DNA from: Porites lobata
Taxonomy: Eukaryota > Cnidaria > Anthozoa > Scleractinia > Poritidae
Direction of reading: 5' to 3'
Length of the DNA stretch: 64,000 nucleotides
Assembly: GCA_942486035.1 (NCBI GenBank)
Contig: CALNXK010000034.1
Span: forward strand, 519,001 to 583,000
The stretch's first letter is position 1; the number at the start of each line of letters is the position of its first letter. A model generated the notes under the pieces. It was given only the letters and a program-made list of their open reading frames with translations. It did no database searches and had not been told where the DNA came from. Below, piece by piece: positions 24,899 to 37,700 of this stretch. The translations under genes and the position numbers were made by a program.

Positions 24899-25619
24899 AA
24901 CCCCTTCCCAGATTCGCGCGGATAACGGTTCAAGAGAAGGCGAAGGAAATTGGGCCTTGATTGGGCCCAGTATTTCTAACATGCATTTTGAAACGTTTCT
25001 TCAAAATTTTTGATACTAGCGGATAAATTTCTCAACGAAAGTAAAGTGAACAATCAGAAGTAACAACCTTTTTCATTTCAGTTCACACAGTTCTACAGGA
25101 GGCGATTGACTACATGTAATCTAAGCTACAATTTGATATTTCTAGGAATACAAAATTAAAGGTACACTTATTTGACAGGGGAAATGTTGAACAAAATATA
25201 CTCGCATTTCATACAAAAATTCAGTTGTAAAACAATTTAAAAGCCTACTTATTCATACTCTAAATATTATTCAAAGAGGTCTTCCTAGATTAATTACCTA
25301 AATGTAAGATATCTGGGATCTACAATGATGAAAATGCAATTCTGTACAAAAACGGCTTTCACTGAACTCATGGATAACTTTTAATTATTGTGTATTTTAA
25401 TGTGAATTTACTAAAATGCAAGTGGCCTTAAAGAAAGGAGGGTTAATTCACCTAATTTAGTAAGATTTCAGCTTCAAACGTACACCTTCTCACCACTCAC
25501 ACAAGAGCTAAAACGTGTTTTGCTATACAATAAAGACCTTAGGATTCGAGGACGAAATTTCACTTACAAAGATTTGTTCGCGTATTCTAAAAAAGTATAC
25601 CCCCCGGAAAGCTCACTGT

Positions 25620-25850
25620 ACTTTCTACGCTGGAAGAGTTATTAGGGTTATTTTTATTGAAGGAAGTTAAGCCCTCTCCCGATCGCAAAGTCATAAAACG
25701 TCCAGCTAAAACTCGTAGTAAAATGATCACGGCTATCACGCTTTCCCGCCATGACATGCGTTTACGTGCACGCGCTGAGGAAAAATCGTTCTAGAGGTCG
25801 TCCTCGTCTTAGAATCTTAAGGTCTCTACCGTTTAACATTATTGACCGAT
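25620..25850. repeat. Dispersed repeat related to 59895-60475
   Basis: It begins ttagggttatttttattgaa then gttaagccc..gatcgcaaa, and ends gtcctcgtcttagaatctta then aggtctct. The same two end blocks delimit a longer copy at 59895-60475 just upstream of the peroxidase gene. Confidence 0.55.
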
Positions 25851-25859
25851 GACTGACAA

Positions 25860-27733
25860 GACAGAAAAAAGTTCCACTGTAGTAAACACGAGCCACAATC
25901 AGTTTAGCCTTCGAAGTTTTATGTCAGTGGTGTGCATGGGACTGAAGTCACAAGTGAGCGATTTCTGTGTTAACAGGGGCTCCTGGAATAACAGGATACC
26001 CAACTCTCACAGTTCACTCTGAAAAAAAGCAACCAATCTGACTCGATGCTTGAAGGCCGAGCTCCCTAGTCGATATGCGAGCTGTGCGTAAAGAATTATA
26101 GCAAGTCTTCGCATTAACTTTTCATTTACAACTTTCAAAAAAGTTTTCAGCTGAAGGAAAAAATAATGCTTCAACCTTGGGACTAACAGAATGAGTTCGT
26201 AATGGGACCAGTGGGTGTGTGTGTGTGCAGAATAACCAGCGGACCATCAGAAAACAACAATAGCTCAAACAAGGAAGAATTTTGACTAGGAGTTCTCGAC
26301 AACCGTTCATGGTCTCTTAACGCCCTTAGTCTTACCCAGGGTGCTGAGGTTTTTTTTTTCTTTCCTTATTCCTGTCGTGCGCCCAGGTTTTTTCACCCTA
26401 GGTATTTCGAGAACGCATCTCTGGAGCTAGGGTGCCTTAATCTACGAGTAGCTTCTCACTTTCTTTTTTCCAGCAAAGTTAAGCCTACGCAAAGACATTT
26501 TTAAGCGACGCTCGTCAAGCGGAGGTGCTCTTATTGCATTTTTGGTCAAAGAGTTTGCCCCAATTTTCGAGCACTTTTGAAAATTTGAAAGCGTCAACGT
26601 ACATTAAGCCTTTAGGTCCCAAGAGTGACCAACATCAATTTTCTCCCAACAACATCAGCAGATCATCAAAAGTAAAGGTTATGAGAATTACTTAATTGAT
26701 TACCAAAGAGAGAACACTTTGATCTCACAACTTTTCTCAAAAGAAATGTATGGAGATCAGTCTGGAGAATTTGTACGTGGATCTTGGGGCTTAAAGGGTT
26801 AAAAGGGAAAAGACATCACTTCCGGTTGACGTGACTGGCTCAAAAACGCTTGCTCAACTCCCTAATAAGGAAAGTGATTGACTGAAATAAAAGACGCGCG
26901 AAAAAATGGGGCAACACAAACTAGAGCTATGACTCCTCGCGAAAAGTGATTTTCTACGTGTCTCTTTACCATGAAAACAATTGAAGTTCTCTTAGTCCAA
27001 TAATTCCTGTCCACTTGGCTTCGTTTTACAAAATCGGATCCGCCCTTTTTGAAGTAACTAATCGCGGTTTTGGGAACCTGGATCTCACAAAATTAGACAA
27101 AAAAGCATTGCCCTTTTATATGTCAAAAAAAGCCCAGATTCACGCTACAGTGAAGTGTGTCTTTTTCTTGATCAAAGCGTAGAGAATATTTTACATAACT
27201 ATGAGATATAAACAACGAAACAAGTGGGCTAAATTCTTTAAACTTGCGATGATTTTTCCAGTTTTAAATATCACTGTTACCAGAGTAGTGAATAAAAAAT
27301 GTTATCAAACAAAATGCTAACAATCCCTTTTCAGTTTGTCGAGTGGACGAGTTGTACGGCTAGCGTCGGCGAGACTTTGACTCCGAGGGAAATTTACAAA
27401 GGATAAGAAAAGTACTTAAAACTAATATTGTCATTTTCAGTTTTAAAGTTGGATCCGTTGGTTTACTGAAAAAGGTTTTTGTGTTTGGAAACTGCAAACT
27501 TGTCGGCGCTATTTGTCAACATCAATAAGAATTTTGCTCTCTTTTGAATCTTCAACGAAAATGCTCAATATTTTGTTTTACAGTAACTGAGCGAATCCTT
27601 GCGCGCTGATTGGTCGAGAGCTATGGTCTATGAGATTATACACCATGGAAATGACGTAACATGTCACTCAGTGCCGGTTGTTTTGTTTTTGGGTTTTTGT
27701 AAAAAAAATAAATGTTATTGTAAAAAACAAGGC
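25860..27733. other. Intergenic DNA with one repeat fragment
   Basis: No gene is supported. The only identified element is the accctggg-family copy at 26330-26433. A short GT run lies near 26213-26226. Sequence near 27570-27640 resembles 53500-53560 (gagagctatggtct). Confidence 0.4.
26330..26433. mobile_element. Partial copy of the accctggg MITE family
   Basis: The right half (tatttcgagaacgcatctctggagctagggtg, read in two parts) closely matches the right half of the element at 8066-8200. The left end is degenerate. Confidence 0.5.
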
Positions 27734-27908
27734 GACCACAATTTTCCATGGTCCACACTCTTACAGACCATAGAAATGACGCCATAAAAAGTTCAAAATT
27801 TTGCAGTGAAACCACTCGCCTGCGGCTTGTGGTTCCACTTGAGGTTTGAACATTGTATGACGTCATTTCTATGGTCTATAAGAGTGTAGAACATGGAAAA
27901 TTGTGGTC
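27734..27908. repeat. Palindrome with 48-bp arms
   Basis: Arms 27734-27781 and 27861-27908 match at 45 of 48 positions (start gaccacaattttccatg). The spacer of about 80 bp holds a smaller palindrome around gcctgcggc. A foldback element is likely. Confidence 0.8.
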
Positions 27909-28012
27909 GATTTGTTAATCACAGTGGAAATAAAGTTACACTTATACTTTGTTGCTTACGATTCCGACAGAAAAAGTAAATGAAATCCTAGTAAATAAAA
28001 AGAAAAACGCCT

Positions 28013-28299
28013 TACTGCGCTTTTCACAAACATGCAAATTCTGAAGTTCAAAAGCCAACTGACGATTGCGTTTTTCGCTGCCGTCAATCATCTTAACGGA
28101 CCTCTTAGGACACGAAACTTTACTTTAACCGGTTCAAAAGGTCAAGGTTTGTGATTGGTGGATTTCGATCCGTTTTGTGTGTTTCTGTGTTTCCTGGTTC
28201 GTTGCTTGTGATCATAATTATGATTGACGGCAGCGAAAAACGCAATTGTGAAGGCGGCTTTTGAAATATAGAGTTCGCATGTTTGTGAAAAGCGCAGTA
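28013..28299. mobile_element. MITE with ~79-bp terminal inverted repeats
   Basis: The left arm (28013-28091, tactgcgcttttcacaaac) and right arm (28220-28299) are inverted repeats with roughly a dozen differences. The inner ends of both arms carry gcgtttttcgctgccgtcaa. No clear target duplication. Confidence 0.8.
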
Positions 28300-28782
28300 A
28301 ACGATGTACCGTGCTCAACGTTGACCAAGCAAACGCGTTTTTTCTCTAATTTCCTCTCGGCTCACACTAGTTTAACTCAATTATTCTCACTCGATTTGCT
28401 CACCCGTCGCTCGCCCGCCCGACAACTCTCAGTCGCGCATTGTACAATGTCAGCCACTGCCTGATCTTGGCTTTTCCTGCAATCTTAAAGAGTTTGCTCG
28501 CAAAAAAAAGGGACCATGTAGTTTCGTTATTTATACAAGACAACACCAGATAACAGCGAAAGGCGACCCCAATATAAGATAATACACGTGTTGATAGAGG
28601 AAGTTTTGATCATGGTTCCCAGTGGAAAGAAATTAATTAATGTTTAAGTTGCGTTTAAGTAGATAGAGTGTTAGAAGTTTTATACATCAACCCTGGTTAC
28701 ATTCTGCCTGCAAAGTTCAGCGTTATTTTAAGCACCACGGCCATCACCCAGAGCCTTCAAGATAATTTCAACGGACGATCTC

Positions 28783-31700
28783 TCAAACAAGAAGGGCTTT
28801 GATGTTCTTTGGCGTAGTATCATCGTTTAAGTGCTTCGTACTATACCTAAAACCAGAAAGAAAGGGGGCCTTGATCAGATGATCTAATTTCGAATTCTAA
28901 GCAAGAAGCTGAAATGGGCACTTTCCATTCAGCCCAAAATTCCGGAAATTTCGGATAGAAATAAAATGGAATGGACCATCCGTTCGGTCTGACCGGAATA
29001 CTTGGGACAACCTTTGAAGGTGGTGCACTTTGACCGGTCCGGTCATTTCTGTCGTTCGGACCAAAATGTCCCTTTTCATTTGAAAACACTGTTGGCCCAG
29101 TACTGAACACTGTTGGCCCAGTACTGCTCTTTTGCGTCATGCTTACAAGAGCAATAACCAGACAGTAACACGTGGTGGCTTGGGTCAGGTCTGTGCAACC
29201 GGAATGTATCGTTCCATTGGGCAAGTGGAATTTCCGAAATTTCAAACCGGAATTTTTGTTGAATGGAAAGCGCCCTTCTCGTTTCTAAAGTGTCGAATTG
29301 ATGCACCATGATCCGAGTGATCTTGGATCATGAATGGCCGTTTTTATACCGAGGACGCACTATCCGTCTAGACGAAAAAAAAAAGGCACTTTATTTGAGT
29401 GTCAATGTATTTAGCACGAAAGCACTAATTGGAGACACTATTTTTTACGTCTCCTTCAGTTGACGGGACCGCCATTTTACGTGGTCATCCGAGCCACGCG
29501 AAGGTCCAGCCGTTAAGGCAGTACCTTCAATTCTCAGTTATTTTTAAGACCCTGAGTATTGGTCCGGTCCCGGGAATCGAACCCGCTACCTCCCGCTCTG
29601 CAGTCAAGCGCTCTACCGACTGAGCTAAGGCTGCCGCGGTAACTTGGGCAAACACTTTGTAGTTCGTCTGGTTACGAGTCTCAAGTATAAGGACGGGCAC
29701 AAGACGCATGATGCGTTCAGACGAACTCAGTACCTTTCGTAGTGCGTCGTTCCAGACGTCTTACGAAGGATAGTTCGTCCAGGCGCATAATATGTCTTGC
29801 GCCCGTCTTTATACTCGTGACCCATAATAAGACGAACTTCAAATGTTTGCCCAAGTTCGTCCAGACAGATAATACGACTGTAGTATAAAAACAGCCACAG
29901 ATGCACTATCCATCTTGACGGATAATGCGTCCTATAGTGTGAAAACGGCCAATCCTAATCCTGATCATCCCAAAGGAGCCACAGAGAACGATAAAGGTAT
30001 TTCTCATAAGAGTGTTGAAGTAATTTCGTGACTGTTTTGGTTTGCATCGCTATACCAGTTTTGTGATTGGTTAAAATAAATCCGAACCTTTTTTTATACA
30101 CCAGACAGGTGTATAACAAACACCAATAAAACATTGTCAATTGCTAGTACGCGTTTTTCTTTCAGGTTTCGTACCCTTTTGAGTTTGAATCAAACGACAA
30201 GCGAACTCGATTACTCTATTTGGGCGGCGCCAGAATAAAAAGGTTAATTTACATTCCTTGGTACAGATTTTCGTCAGGCCACAGCCCTGGATATACCCTG
30301 GGTGCCAGAAATTTTTCCTGCGCGGTTATACGGACTTTGTCATGCCCGTGGCTTCGGTCTTAGTCTACGGCTGAAGATAAGGCAGCCTTCCGCCGGCACT
30401 GAAGCTTCACCGAAGATTCCCGCCACACGCGAAAAAAAAATCTCTTATACCCAGGGTATCCTGGACAAATTTAAAGAGGATAACACCTAGGACTAGTTTG
30501 GTCTATTACATTATGAAAGCAATGGTCTCTGTCTTCTTCCTTTTTTGATAATTGTGTGCCCTTAACATAACAATCTTACAGAAGTGTTTAAGACTATGAT
30601 CTAAGCATTCTTACCGTAAAGCATTAAGGAGACCATCTACCGAACCTTGTTGTTGATCTTTTAACACTTTTATTGTTGCTTTTATCTGTAATACCAAAAC
30701 CAGACATCATTAACAAGTTACATACGATAAAAAAACTTAAGTAAAGCACAACGTATATCTGAAATCAAGACGTTATGGTCCCATATAAATATCTTGAAAG
30801 CTTTCTCTTTATGAAAAAACTATAAGGGTTTCCAGAAAGATTTCAAGTTGCCGAGTTCCAAAAACCCTCACTTTCAAAATGAGGCTACGTGCACAACCTT
30901 TCTTGTGAAAATGAGTTTTATTTGCATGAGAATGAAATATCAAAGGCTGAGCACCTACCCTCGTTAAGAAACAGAGGCCCGGGGGAACTCGGAAATGGCC
31001 TATTAGTAGACAGAGAATTGAAAAGCTAAGATGTTCTTTTCGTCCTTTTGTCCTAAAGCCCAGGAAAATAATTGCTTCTTGTTGGTTAGAAAAGCAGATG
31101 AAAATATGTGTGACCAATTGCTTTGGAAACTTAAGCCCACAATATCTATCAACTCAAACTAATGCAGGGTTCATAGTAAACAGTTTAAAATTGTTTACCG
31201 TGGGTGTTCATTGAGAGTCCCTGTAATTGTGTATTCCCGGAAAAAAATATCCATACCCCCGCCCCCCCACCCCCCCTACGGAGGAGACTTTTGATTTAGA
31301 CGCCAATGACAACTATCTGTCGCATAAGGCGTGAAAAACAAAATTCAGCCGACCGTTCATAAAATATCATCAATCAAAACAATAATTCTTATTTTAAGAC
31401 CGTTAACAGTACAATAACTGCCAGCTTGCTCAACGGAGAGGATGTTAGTTTTTGATAACTCACCAGTCTTACTCGGAGCCCCGGAAAAAAGAACTCGAGA
31501 AGCCACTCCCCACCCCTTCGGAAATTGCGTCCTGTTGGACCCCCTTGCCTAGGAATTTCCATCGCCGTCCGTAAGGGAAGGGGTGGGCGGTATGGATATT
31601 TTCTAGGACTACATATTATTCAAGCCCTAGACTGGCTCAAAAGTCGACTTTTTATATAGCGAATTCACGAGATAACCCAACAATAACGGACTTAAAGAAA

Positions 31701-34700
31701 GTCTTTCTAAGCCCTTTCAGACACTGATTAAAGAAAAATTCCAAATCTCATTTAAACAGAGAATGTCAAACGAAATGGTGCCGCGCGAAAGTCCGACCAC
31801 CAAAGAGGTTTCATGTGGATGGAGAATTAACAAATTGGATGAGGCTGCTGAGCCACCCTCTGAGATCTCCATAATTCTTCAGATTATACGAAAGCCGAAT
31901 TCAATAGTTGTTTTATTAACAATTGAACCTCGTTTAAAAACAAGCTAATACATGCTTACCTCTATCGATTTTAAGTTCATCTTCAGTTACTTGTTTATCG
32001 GCAAGTTTAGGAGATAAAGGGTTGCTCAACACTGCATATATTCTCCAAATAGCAGATGGCGTCAGTCAAGTTGTCTTCTTGCTGTTCTTGGTATATTTTA
32101 AGCCAATAGTTCGCTCATTTCTTCTTTGTGAAACGAGTCAAATGTTCCGCCTTTTTGTACTCACTACCAAAACATCTCAACCTCGGCCTCAGGTCTTCTC
32201 GGTTGGCGGTTCAATAATCTGGCAATTTTGCTGCACAATTGACGTCATTTTTCCCAAATCGCAAAATTCTTCCAAATTTGGTCGACAGTAGCTTGTTATG
32301 ATGAATGAGTGGGATTTTCGCCAATCAGAAACGGAGAAATATTTTGAATGTATAATAAAAATTATTAGAAGTAGATTTAAATAATAAACTTACATCTATA
32401 GTTGAGTTTTTAGCGAATGCTCCTATGGGATGTACATGATCATAAAGAATTATAAGACCAACCTGGAAAAAATACATTTCATTTCAATTACACATTTCTA
32501 CAAACTAGTATATTTAAACGAGATTCATTACAGCTAGCCTAGCGAGCGTTTCCGATCGAGTTATTTCGCGAAAGCTGATGAACTCGCCCTGACAAACCGC
32601 TACTGCTAGGCAGGCTACAATCTTGGAGAAGGTAAACAGAAACGGAAACCACTCCCCACCCCCACCCCCACCAAACAACAACAACAACAAAGAAATCAAT
32701 GATGGGAAAATGGCGCGTTTTGGACTTTGGGTGGTTTCATCCTTGATAGTTTGGGGGGATGAGAGGTTTGCTGTTCCATTTTAATCTGTCCAAGACTGCA
32801 ATCTTGGACAAAACTCACCATTACACGAAGACAAAAAAGATATGTTTCTTGGTTTGCGATTTTCGAGGGAAACTCCCTACAAGAAACAAACAAGATTTTG
32901 TGATTACGCCGAAAAAAAAAAACAATTATAAGAAGCCTAAGACTCTAATTGATATTGACAGAGAATTTAATAGTACACTCATGATGAACATTGTGTTGTA
33001 TTGCTGTTTAGGCTGTGGTGCACAAAGGAAATGCCAAACCATTCGTGACAGCCACTCACGACTTAATGGGTGTTAAGCAAAATACAAACAAAGACATTTA
33101 AGTTACAACTCATGGTTTCAAGGTTTTGCACATTTCAACACAACACAACACCCTACGTTGAATTTAAATTTATGGTCAATTAGTAGAGCAATGAACATCA
33201 AGTACTCACGGATCTTCTAGCATTGTTCTGCATAGATTTGCTAACACACTAAGGAAATTTGTTGTATTTTCTATGGGAATAGATTTGTTCTGAAAAAGGG
33301 AAAAACATAAATAAAATTGTTAAAGAGCGTACAACTGATAAGTTTCAAAAGATCATCAGACAATGCTTCTCTAAGAACGTTTTTAGATTTTAACTCCCTA
33401 AAGTCCCCTTTGCTGTTCCTGGGTTTCTGAGTCACTGAGACAGGATATTGGCCAGTTCCATTCTCCTTGGATGAAGCCTTTCAACTCGGCAGATTATTAA
33501 TATCATTATTTCTAATGCCTGGAAGTTGGAAGAAAAGCTACGAAAAAGAAAAAAAAACATCAAATGGTTTGGACAAATTCGTCCAAACCATTTTTCCAGA
33601 TTTGAACTTTGGAAAAATGTTTATTATGAACAATCTGACTGATTTCAGATTGAAACAGGTGTGGATCTGCGCCTGAACTGTAAACAGTCAGTTGCCCATG
33701 TGTACTTTAAGAAACTTATAATGAGCACTTCATACCTCTGTGACAAACTTTGATGTGGCATCACTGAGGATTTTTAAGATAGGAGTGGGATAAGCATAAA
33801 ATAGGGACATCCTGTTGGCCATTTCATTTGAAACCTGAATTCCTTCATTGTCATCATCCTGTAAAACACAGTGAATGTTGGTCATAAATTAATTCATAAA
33901 CTTTAAGAAACAGCAAAAAAAAGAAAACTTGGCAAACTACTCATTCTCCCGCAGCCAACACCCCCTCCCCAGCCCCCAGCAAAAAGTGAACAAAAGCAAT
34001 TACAGGTGTAAGATGAAATCCAAGAGGAAATTGAGTAATTTCAATTTTCACTGGACAAAAACCTTGTACCAGAATAATTTCACGCATATTGCACTCTTTT
34101 TCACACTTTTCACCGGCTATACAGTAAATGTAATAAGTTGTACGAAATAACTCCAAAGAAAAGTTTCTTATGGGAGCTAAAAAAAAGACTTCAAAAGCCT
34201 CAAATTTAATTCACAAAATGAAATCTTATGCTTGACGATTTTACTGGTGTTTTCTCAATTCCTGTGAAATTAAGAAAGTTATTTTTTTCTGGCTACTATA
34301 AGAAATTGTCTTTGGTGTTATTACAGATGACTAATAATTACATCTATATAGCCCTTGAAAACTGTAGAACAAGAATGCGATATGGCTTAAATAATCTAGT
34401 ACAAGGTTTTTATCCACTGAAAATTAAAATTATTCAATTTCCTAATTATATATGCTGGATTCTTTAAGTCTCAAACAGAGATCAGAAACTGGCAGTTTTT
34501 TTAAAATTCATGTGTTGCTTCAGAAAGTAACCACGCCCTATGCTGTTTCAGGATTTGGGTGGTTTAAAATGAAGGGGTTTTACTTTGGTAATTTTTGAGG
34601 TATTTGACCCAACCACAATAATAAAAGTAAGCAACAACAATAAAAGTATAAGCATCTTACCGCATTGGCCATTTTTCTTCTGCTTAGTGTTCTCCTGTAG

Positions 34701-37700
34701 TAACTAAAATCATTTTGAATTGCTGGATTTGTCATCTGAAATGTTAATGAAAAAAAACCATAAGAAGAAAATTAATCAGCCAATGTTTCACACGAACTCC
34801 ACAAAGGCATGATGACTGCCCTGCTCGTCTGCTCATGGAACTGACATAACGTTGCTTTAAGGTGACAGGATCAGTTCTAACAACCATGGCCCAAATGTTC
34901 AAAAAGTGGATGAGACCATAAATCTCTATACAGTGAATAACATTATGGTTTAAATTCCTAATACTTGTCTGCGGGATAGTGATTAATTTTCAGAATTTTA
35001 TACATGTAATGCCATGAATACATGAATTCCCAGTTCCTTTCCCTTAACAACCTACATCAAGGAGGAACAGTAATGCCTAAAATTACCTTTAAGTCATCGA
35101 ATGTAAGTGTGAAGTCGAGAATTTCTGCAAACTGCTTTGCAAGTGCCTGTCAGAGAAGGACAAAAAATACCATATGATAATGCTTTTTTCTTGATCAAGA
35201 TTGGTTAGTCAAGATGACAGGATATCCACCAAAAAATTTAAGCCCCAAACTTTCGTGAAAAAGGGCATGTCTATGAACATGAAAATCATCAGTACTACTT
35301 TCTCTAGTAAAATATTTCCCACAATTCAAGGAAATTTACAACTTCTCCTCAAAGTGTTCTTAAAGATAAACCACACCCCAATTTAGACTGCAATTTTAGG
35401 GGGGGTCAGGGAGTGTTTTTTTGGGCACCTGTTTGTACAGGGGAAAGTTACATGAATACTGTGCTGTTGTTGCTTTCTGGTATCCACAGCAACACCATTT
35501 TTTTCATGATTTATTGTAAAAAAAGAACTTTTGGACGCCATGGAAATGGTCCTAGCACCAAACTGATTGCAATCGTTTCTTGTTTCAAAAGGGAACCAGC
35601 TTATTTAGACATTGTGATGGCAGAAATTACAGCCCTGAAATACAAATAGTACTCTTTTATCTTGTTAATTTTTAGGTAAATGCCTTAGCACAATATTGGA
35701 ATCTGACTGGACATTTACACTGGGTGTTAATGTGCAACATTTTGCAGTCTCGTAGGAATTCAAAGTTGTTTTTGCCCTTCGTGAAAACAAACAAACAAAA
35801 AAGAAAATTTTGTAGAAAGGTGGAGGGGGATTAAATCAGAGAGAATGTTACCTGCTGACGTTCAAGGTGTTCCAGTGGTGTCTCTGGTCCAGAACAAAGT
35901 GCATGAAGAAGTTGCGGCAAAACAGACTCTACAAACACAACAGACAGTACAGTTTATAAATATATGGAATAACGAATAAATGAAAAGCATATTTAGGAGC
36001 TGCAGGGTGAAGTATTAAATGAAAAAAGACCATTGCACCGACTAATCTAACAGACATAGCTTTAATTTTCCATGACTTTCCAGGCCTGGAAAATGAGATT
36101 CTCAAATTTCATGACTTTCCAGGTTTTCCATGACCTGTACGAACCCTGTTGTGGTTGATAACAGGAAGTGGATGCTAACGAGAATTGAATCACGGGGGTT
36201 CTCTTCTGAGAAGCAGTCGGGACTCATCTACTTTATGAAATACCGTAAAATTCCGAAAATAAGCCCCGGGGCTTATATTTTTCAAAGGCCCTTTTTGAGG
36301 GGCTTATTTTTGGAGGGGCTTATATTCGGAGGGGCTTATCTACGGAGGGAAATTTGCGTTTCAAAATCGACTGGGCTAGCCTCATAGTTGGAATGAAATT
36401 TACCGTTTTTTCTTTGTTTTGCTTTGTATTTGAGGGTAATTTCCAAGTACAAGCCCCCGGCGGTGCTTATATTTGGAGGGGCGATTTAACGGAGGGTTTT
36501 TTGCGTTATGAGTTTGGGGGGCTTATATTTGGAGGGGCTTATACATGGAGGGGCTTATTTTCGGAATTTTACGGTATATTTTTTGCATGCAATTTTTAAG
36601 TTACCATATATAGAACAGCATTGTACATACAGCAAATATAGAGATCGATCAGACTATACATTAAGAAGTCCCTTTCAAGAGTTTAAAAACGATAAAAATG
36701 GTTATCCTCTAAAAGTGGTTGCAGTCACAGGAGGAGGTGAGTTACAAGAGGTTACAACTGTAAGCCTTCAACTGGGAAAAGTTTATGGTGTTTTGGAGAA
36801 GTGGTCACTAATGGGAGGTGGTCGCTTATGGGAGGGTAGACACACATGGAGGTTCAACAACAACGGTAAAAAGGTTGTAAAAGCATAAAAATAATAATAG
36901 TGAAGAGAGAATTTTGGGTGCAAACACACAACTACCCTCACGCAAGTTACTCTCTCGTAATATTTAATAAAGAGCTAGTCTCCTTAGACACTCAGTCTAT
37001 CCTCAGGTGTGTAGCTACAGTGACAAGTTATGTCACTTACCAACTTCTAAACCATACTCATAAAACATTTTCAGTTTTCCAACAAGAGGTACCACTGCCT
37101 TCCAAGCTAATTCTTGAAGTTGTTCATCAAACGCATTTGAAATTGCCTGCAGCCAAAAATGGAATGAACCAGTTAATCTCTCCAAACCTACCATCTACGT
37201 TAATCTTGTGAAAAACAATACTAAATATAGTCTGGAACAAAGAAAGGTAGAAAAGACAAAAAACATCAAGCATGTTATTAAAATACAAGGAGATGGACTT
37301 TACAACAATTCAAATTAAATCTTAATTTCCTTGGCAGGAAGATGGAAAGTAAGCTATTAAGTAAACTATTAAGTTAGCATTAAAATTCAAGGACTTTCAA
37401 GGCCTTAAATTTTTCTTTAAAATTCAAGGACTTCAGGGGATTTTCAAGGTGCGTGTGAACCCTTAAATCAGTGTTTTCAAATAATCAGTATTCTGAAAAA
37501 CTAATTTCTTTGAAGCTGTCTCATTGAGTAACTTTAACTTAACCTAACAATAATTTTTGAAGTTTTAGTGACAATTACTACTACCAGATTTTCGCAAAAA
37601 AATAATGAACTATTATTATTGTGGAAGGGAGAGGTGTGTTGCATGATACTAATTCTTCTTTGTCATGAGATAGCTACAGCTGTACATGTACATGTACTGT

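Noticed and set aside
28847..29245. 132-codon minus-strand frame
   Set aside because: It overlaps a MITE with a 21-bp tandem doublet, has no known motif and lies in the CYRI last intron.
29562..29638. tRNA gene on the minus strand
   Set aside because: A and B boxes are intact, but the acceptor stem does not pair and position 33 is not U. It is a SINE head.
29527..29709. Minus-strand frame reading ALAQSVERLTAEREVAGSIP
   Set aside because: This is the translation of the tRNA-derived SINE head, a common false protein in metazoan annotation.
31954..32026. Splice-like minus-strand segment in CYRI intron 10
   Set aside because: It has an acceptor (atatgcag) and donor (gag|gtaagc), but in the required phase it contains a stop, and the CYRI protein is continuous without it.
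33562..33593. miRNA precursor
   Set aside because: The 13-bp stem is far too short for a Drosha or Dicer substrate.
36130..36888. Frames with repeated GGAY/GLIF peptides
   Set aside because: They come from the GGGGCTTAT units inside the MITE at 36241-36576.
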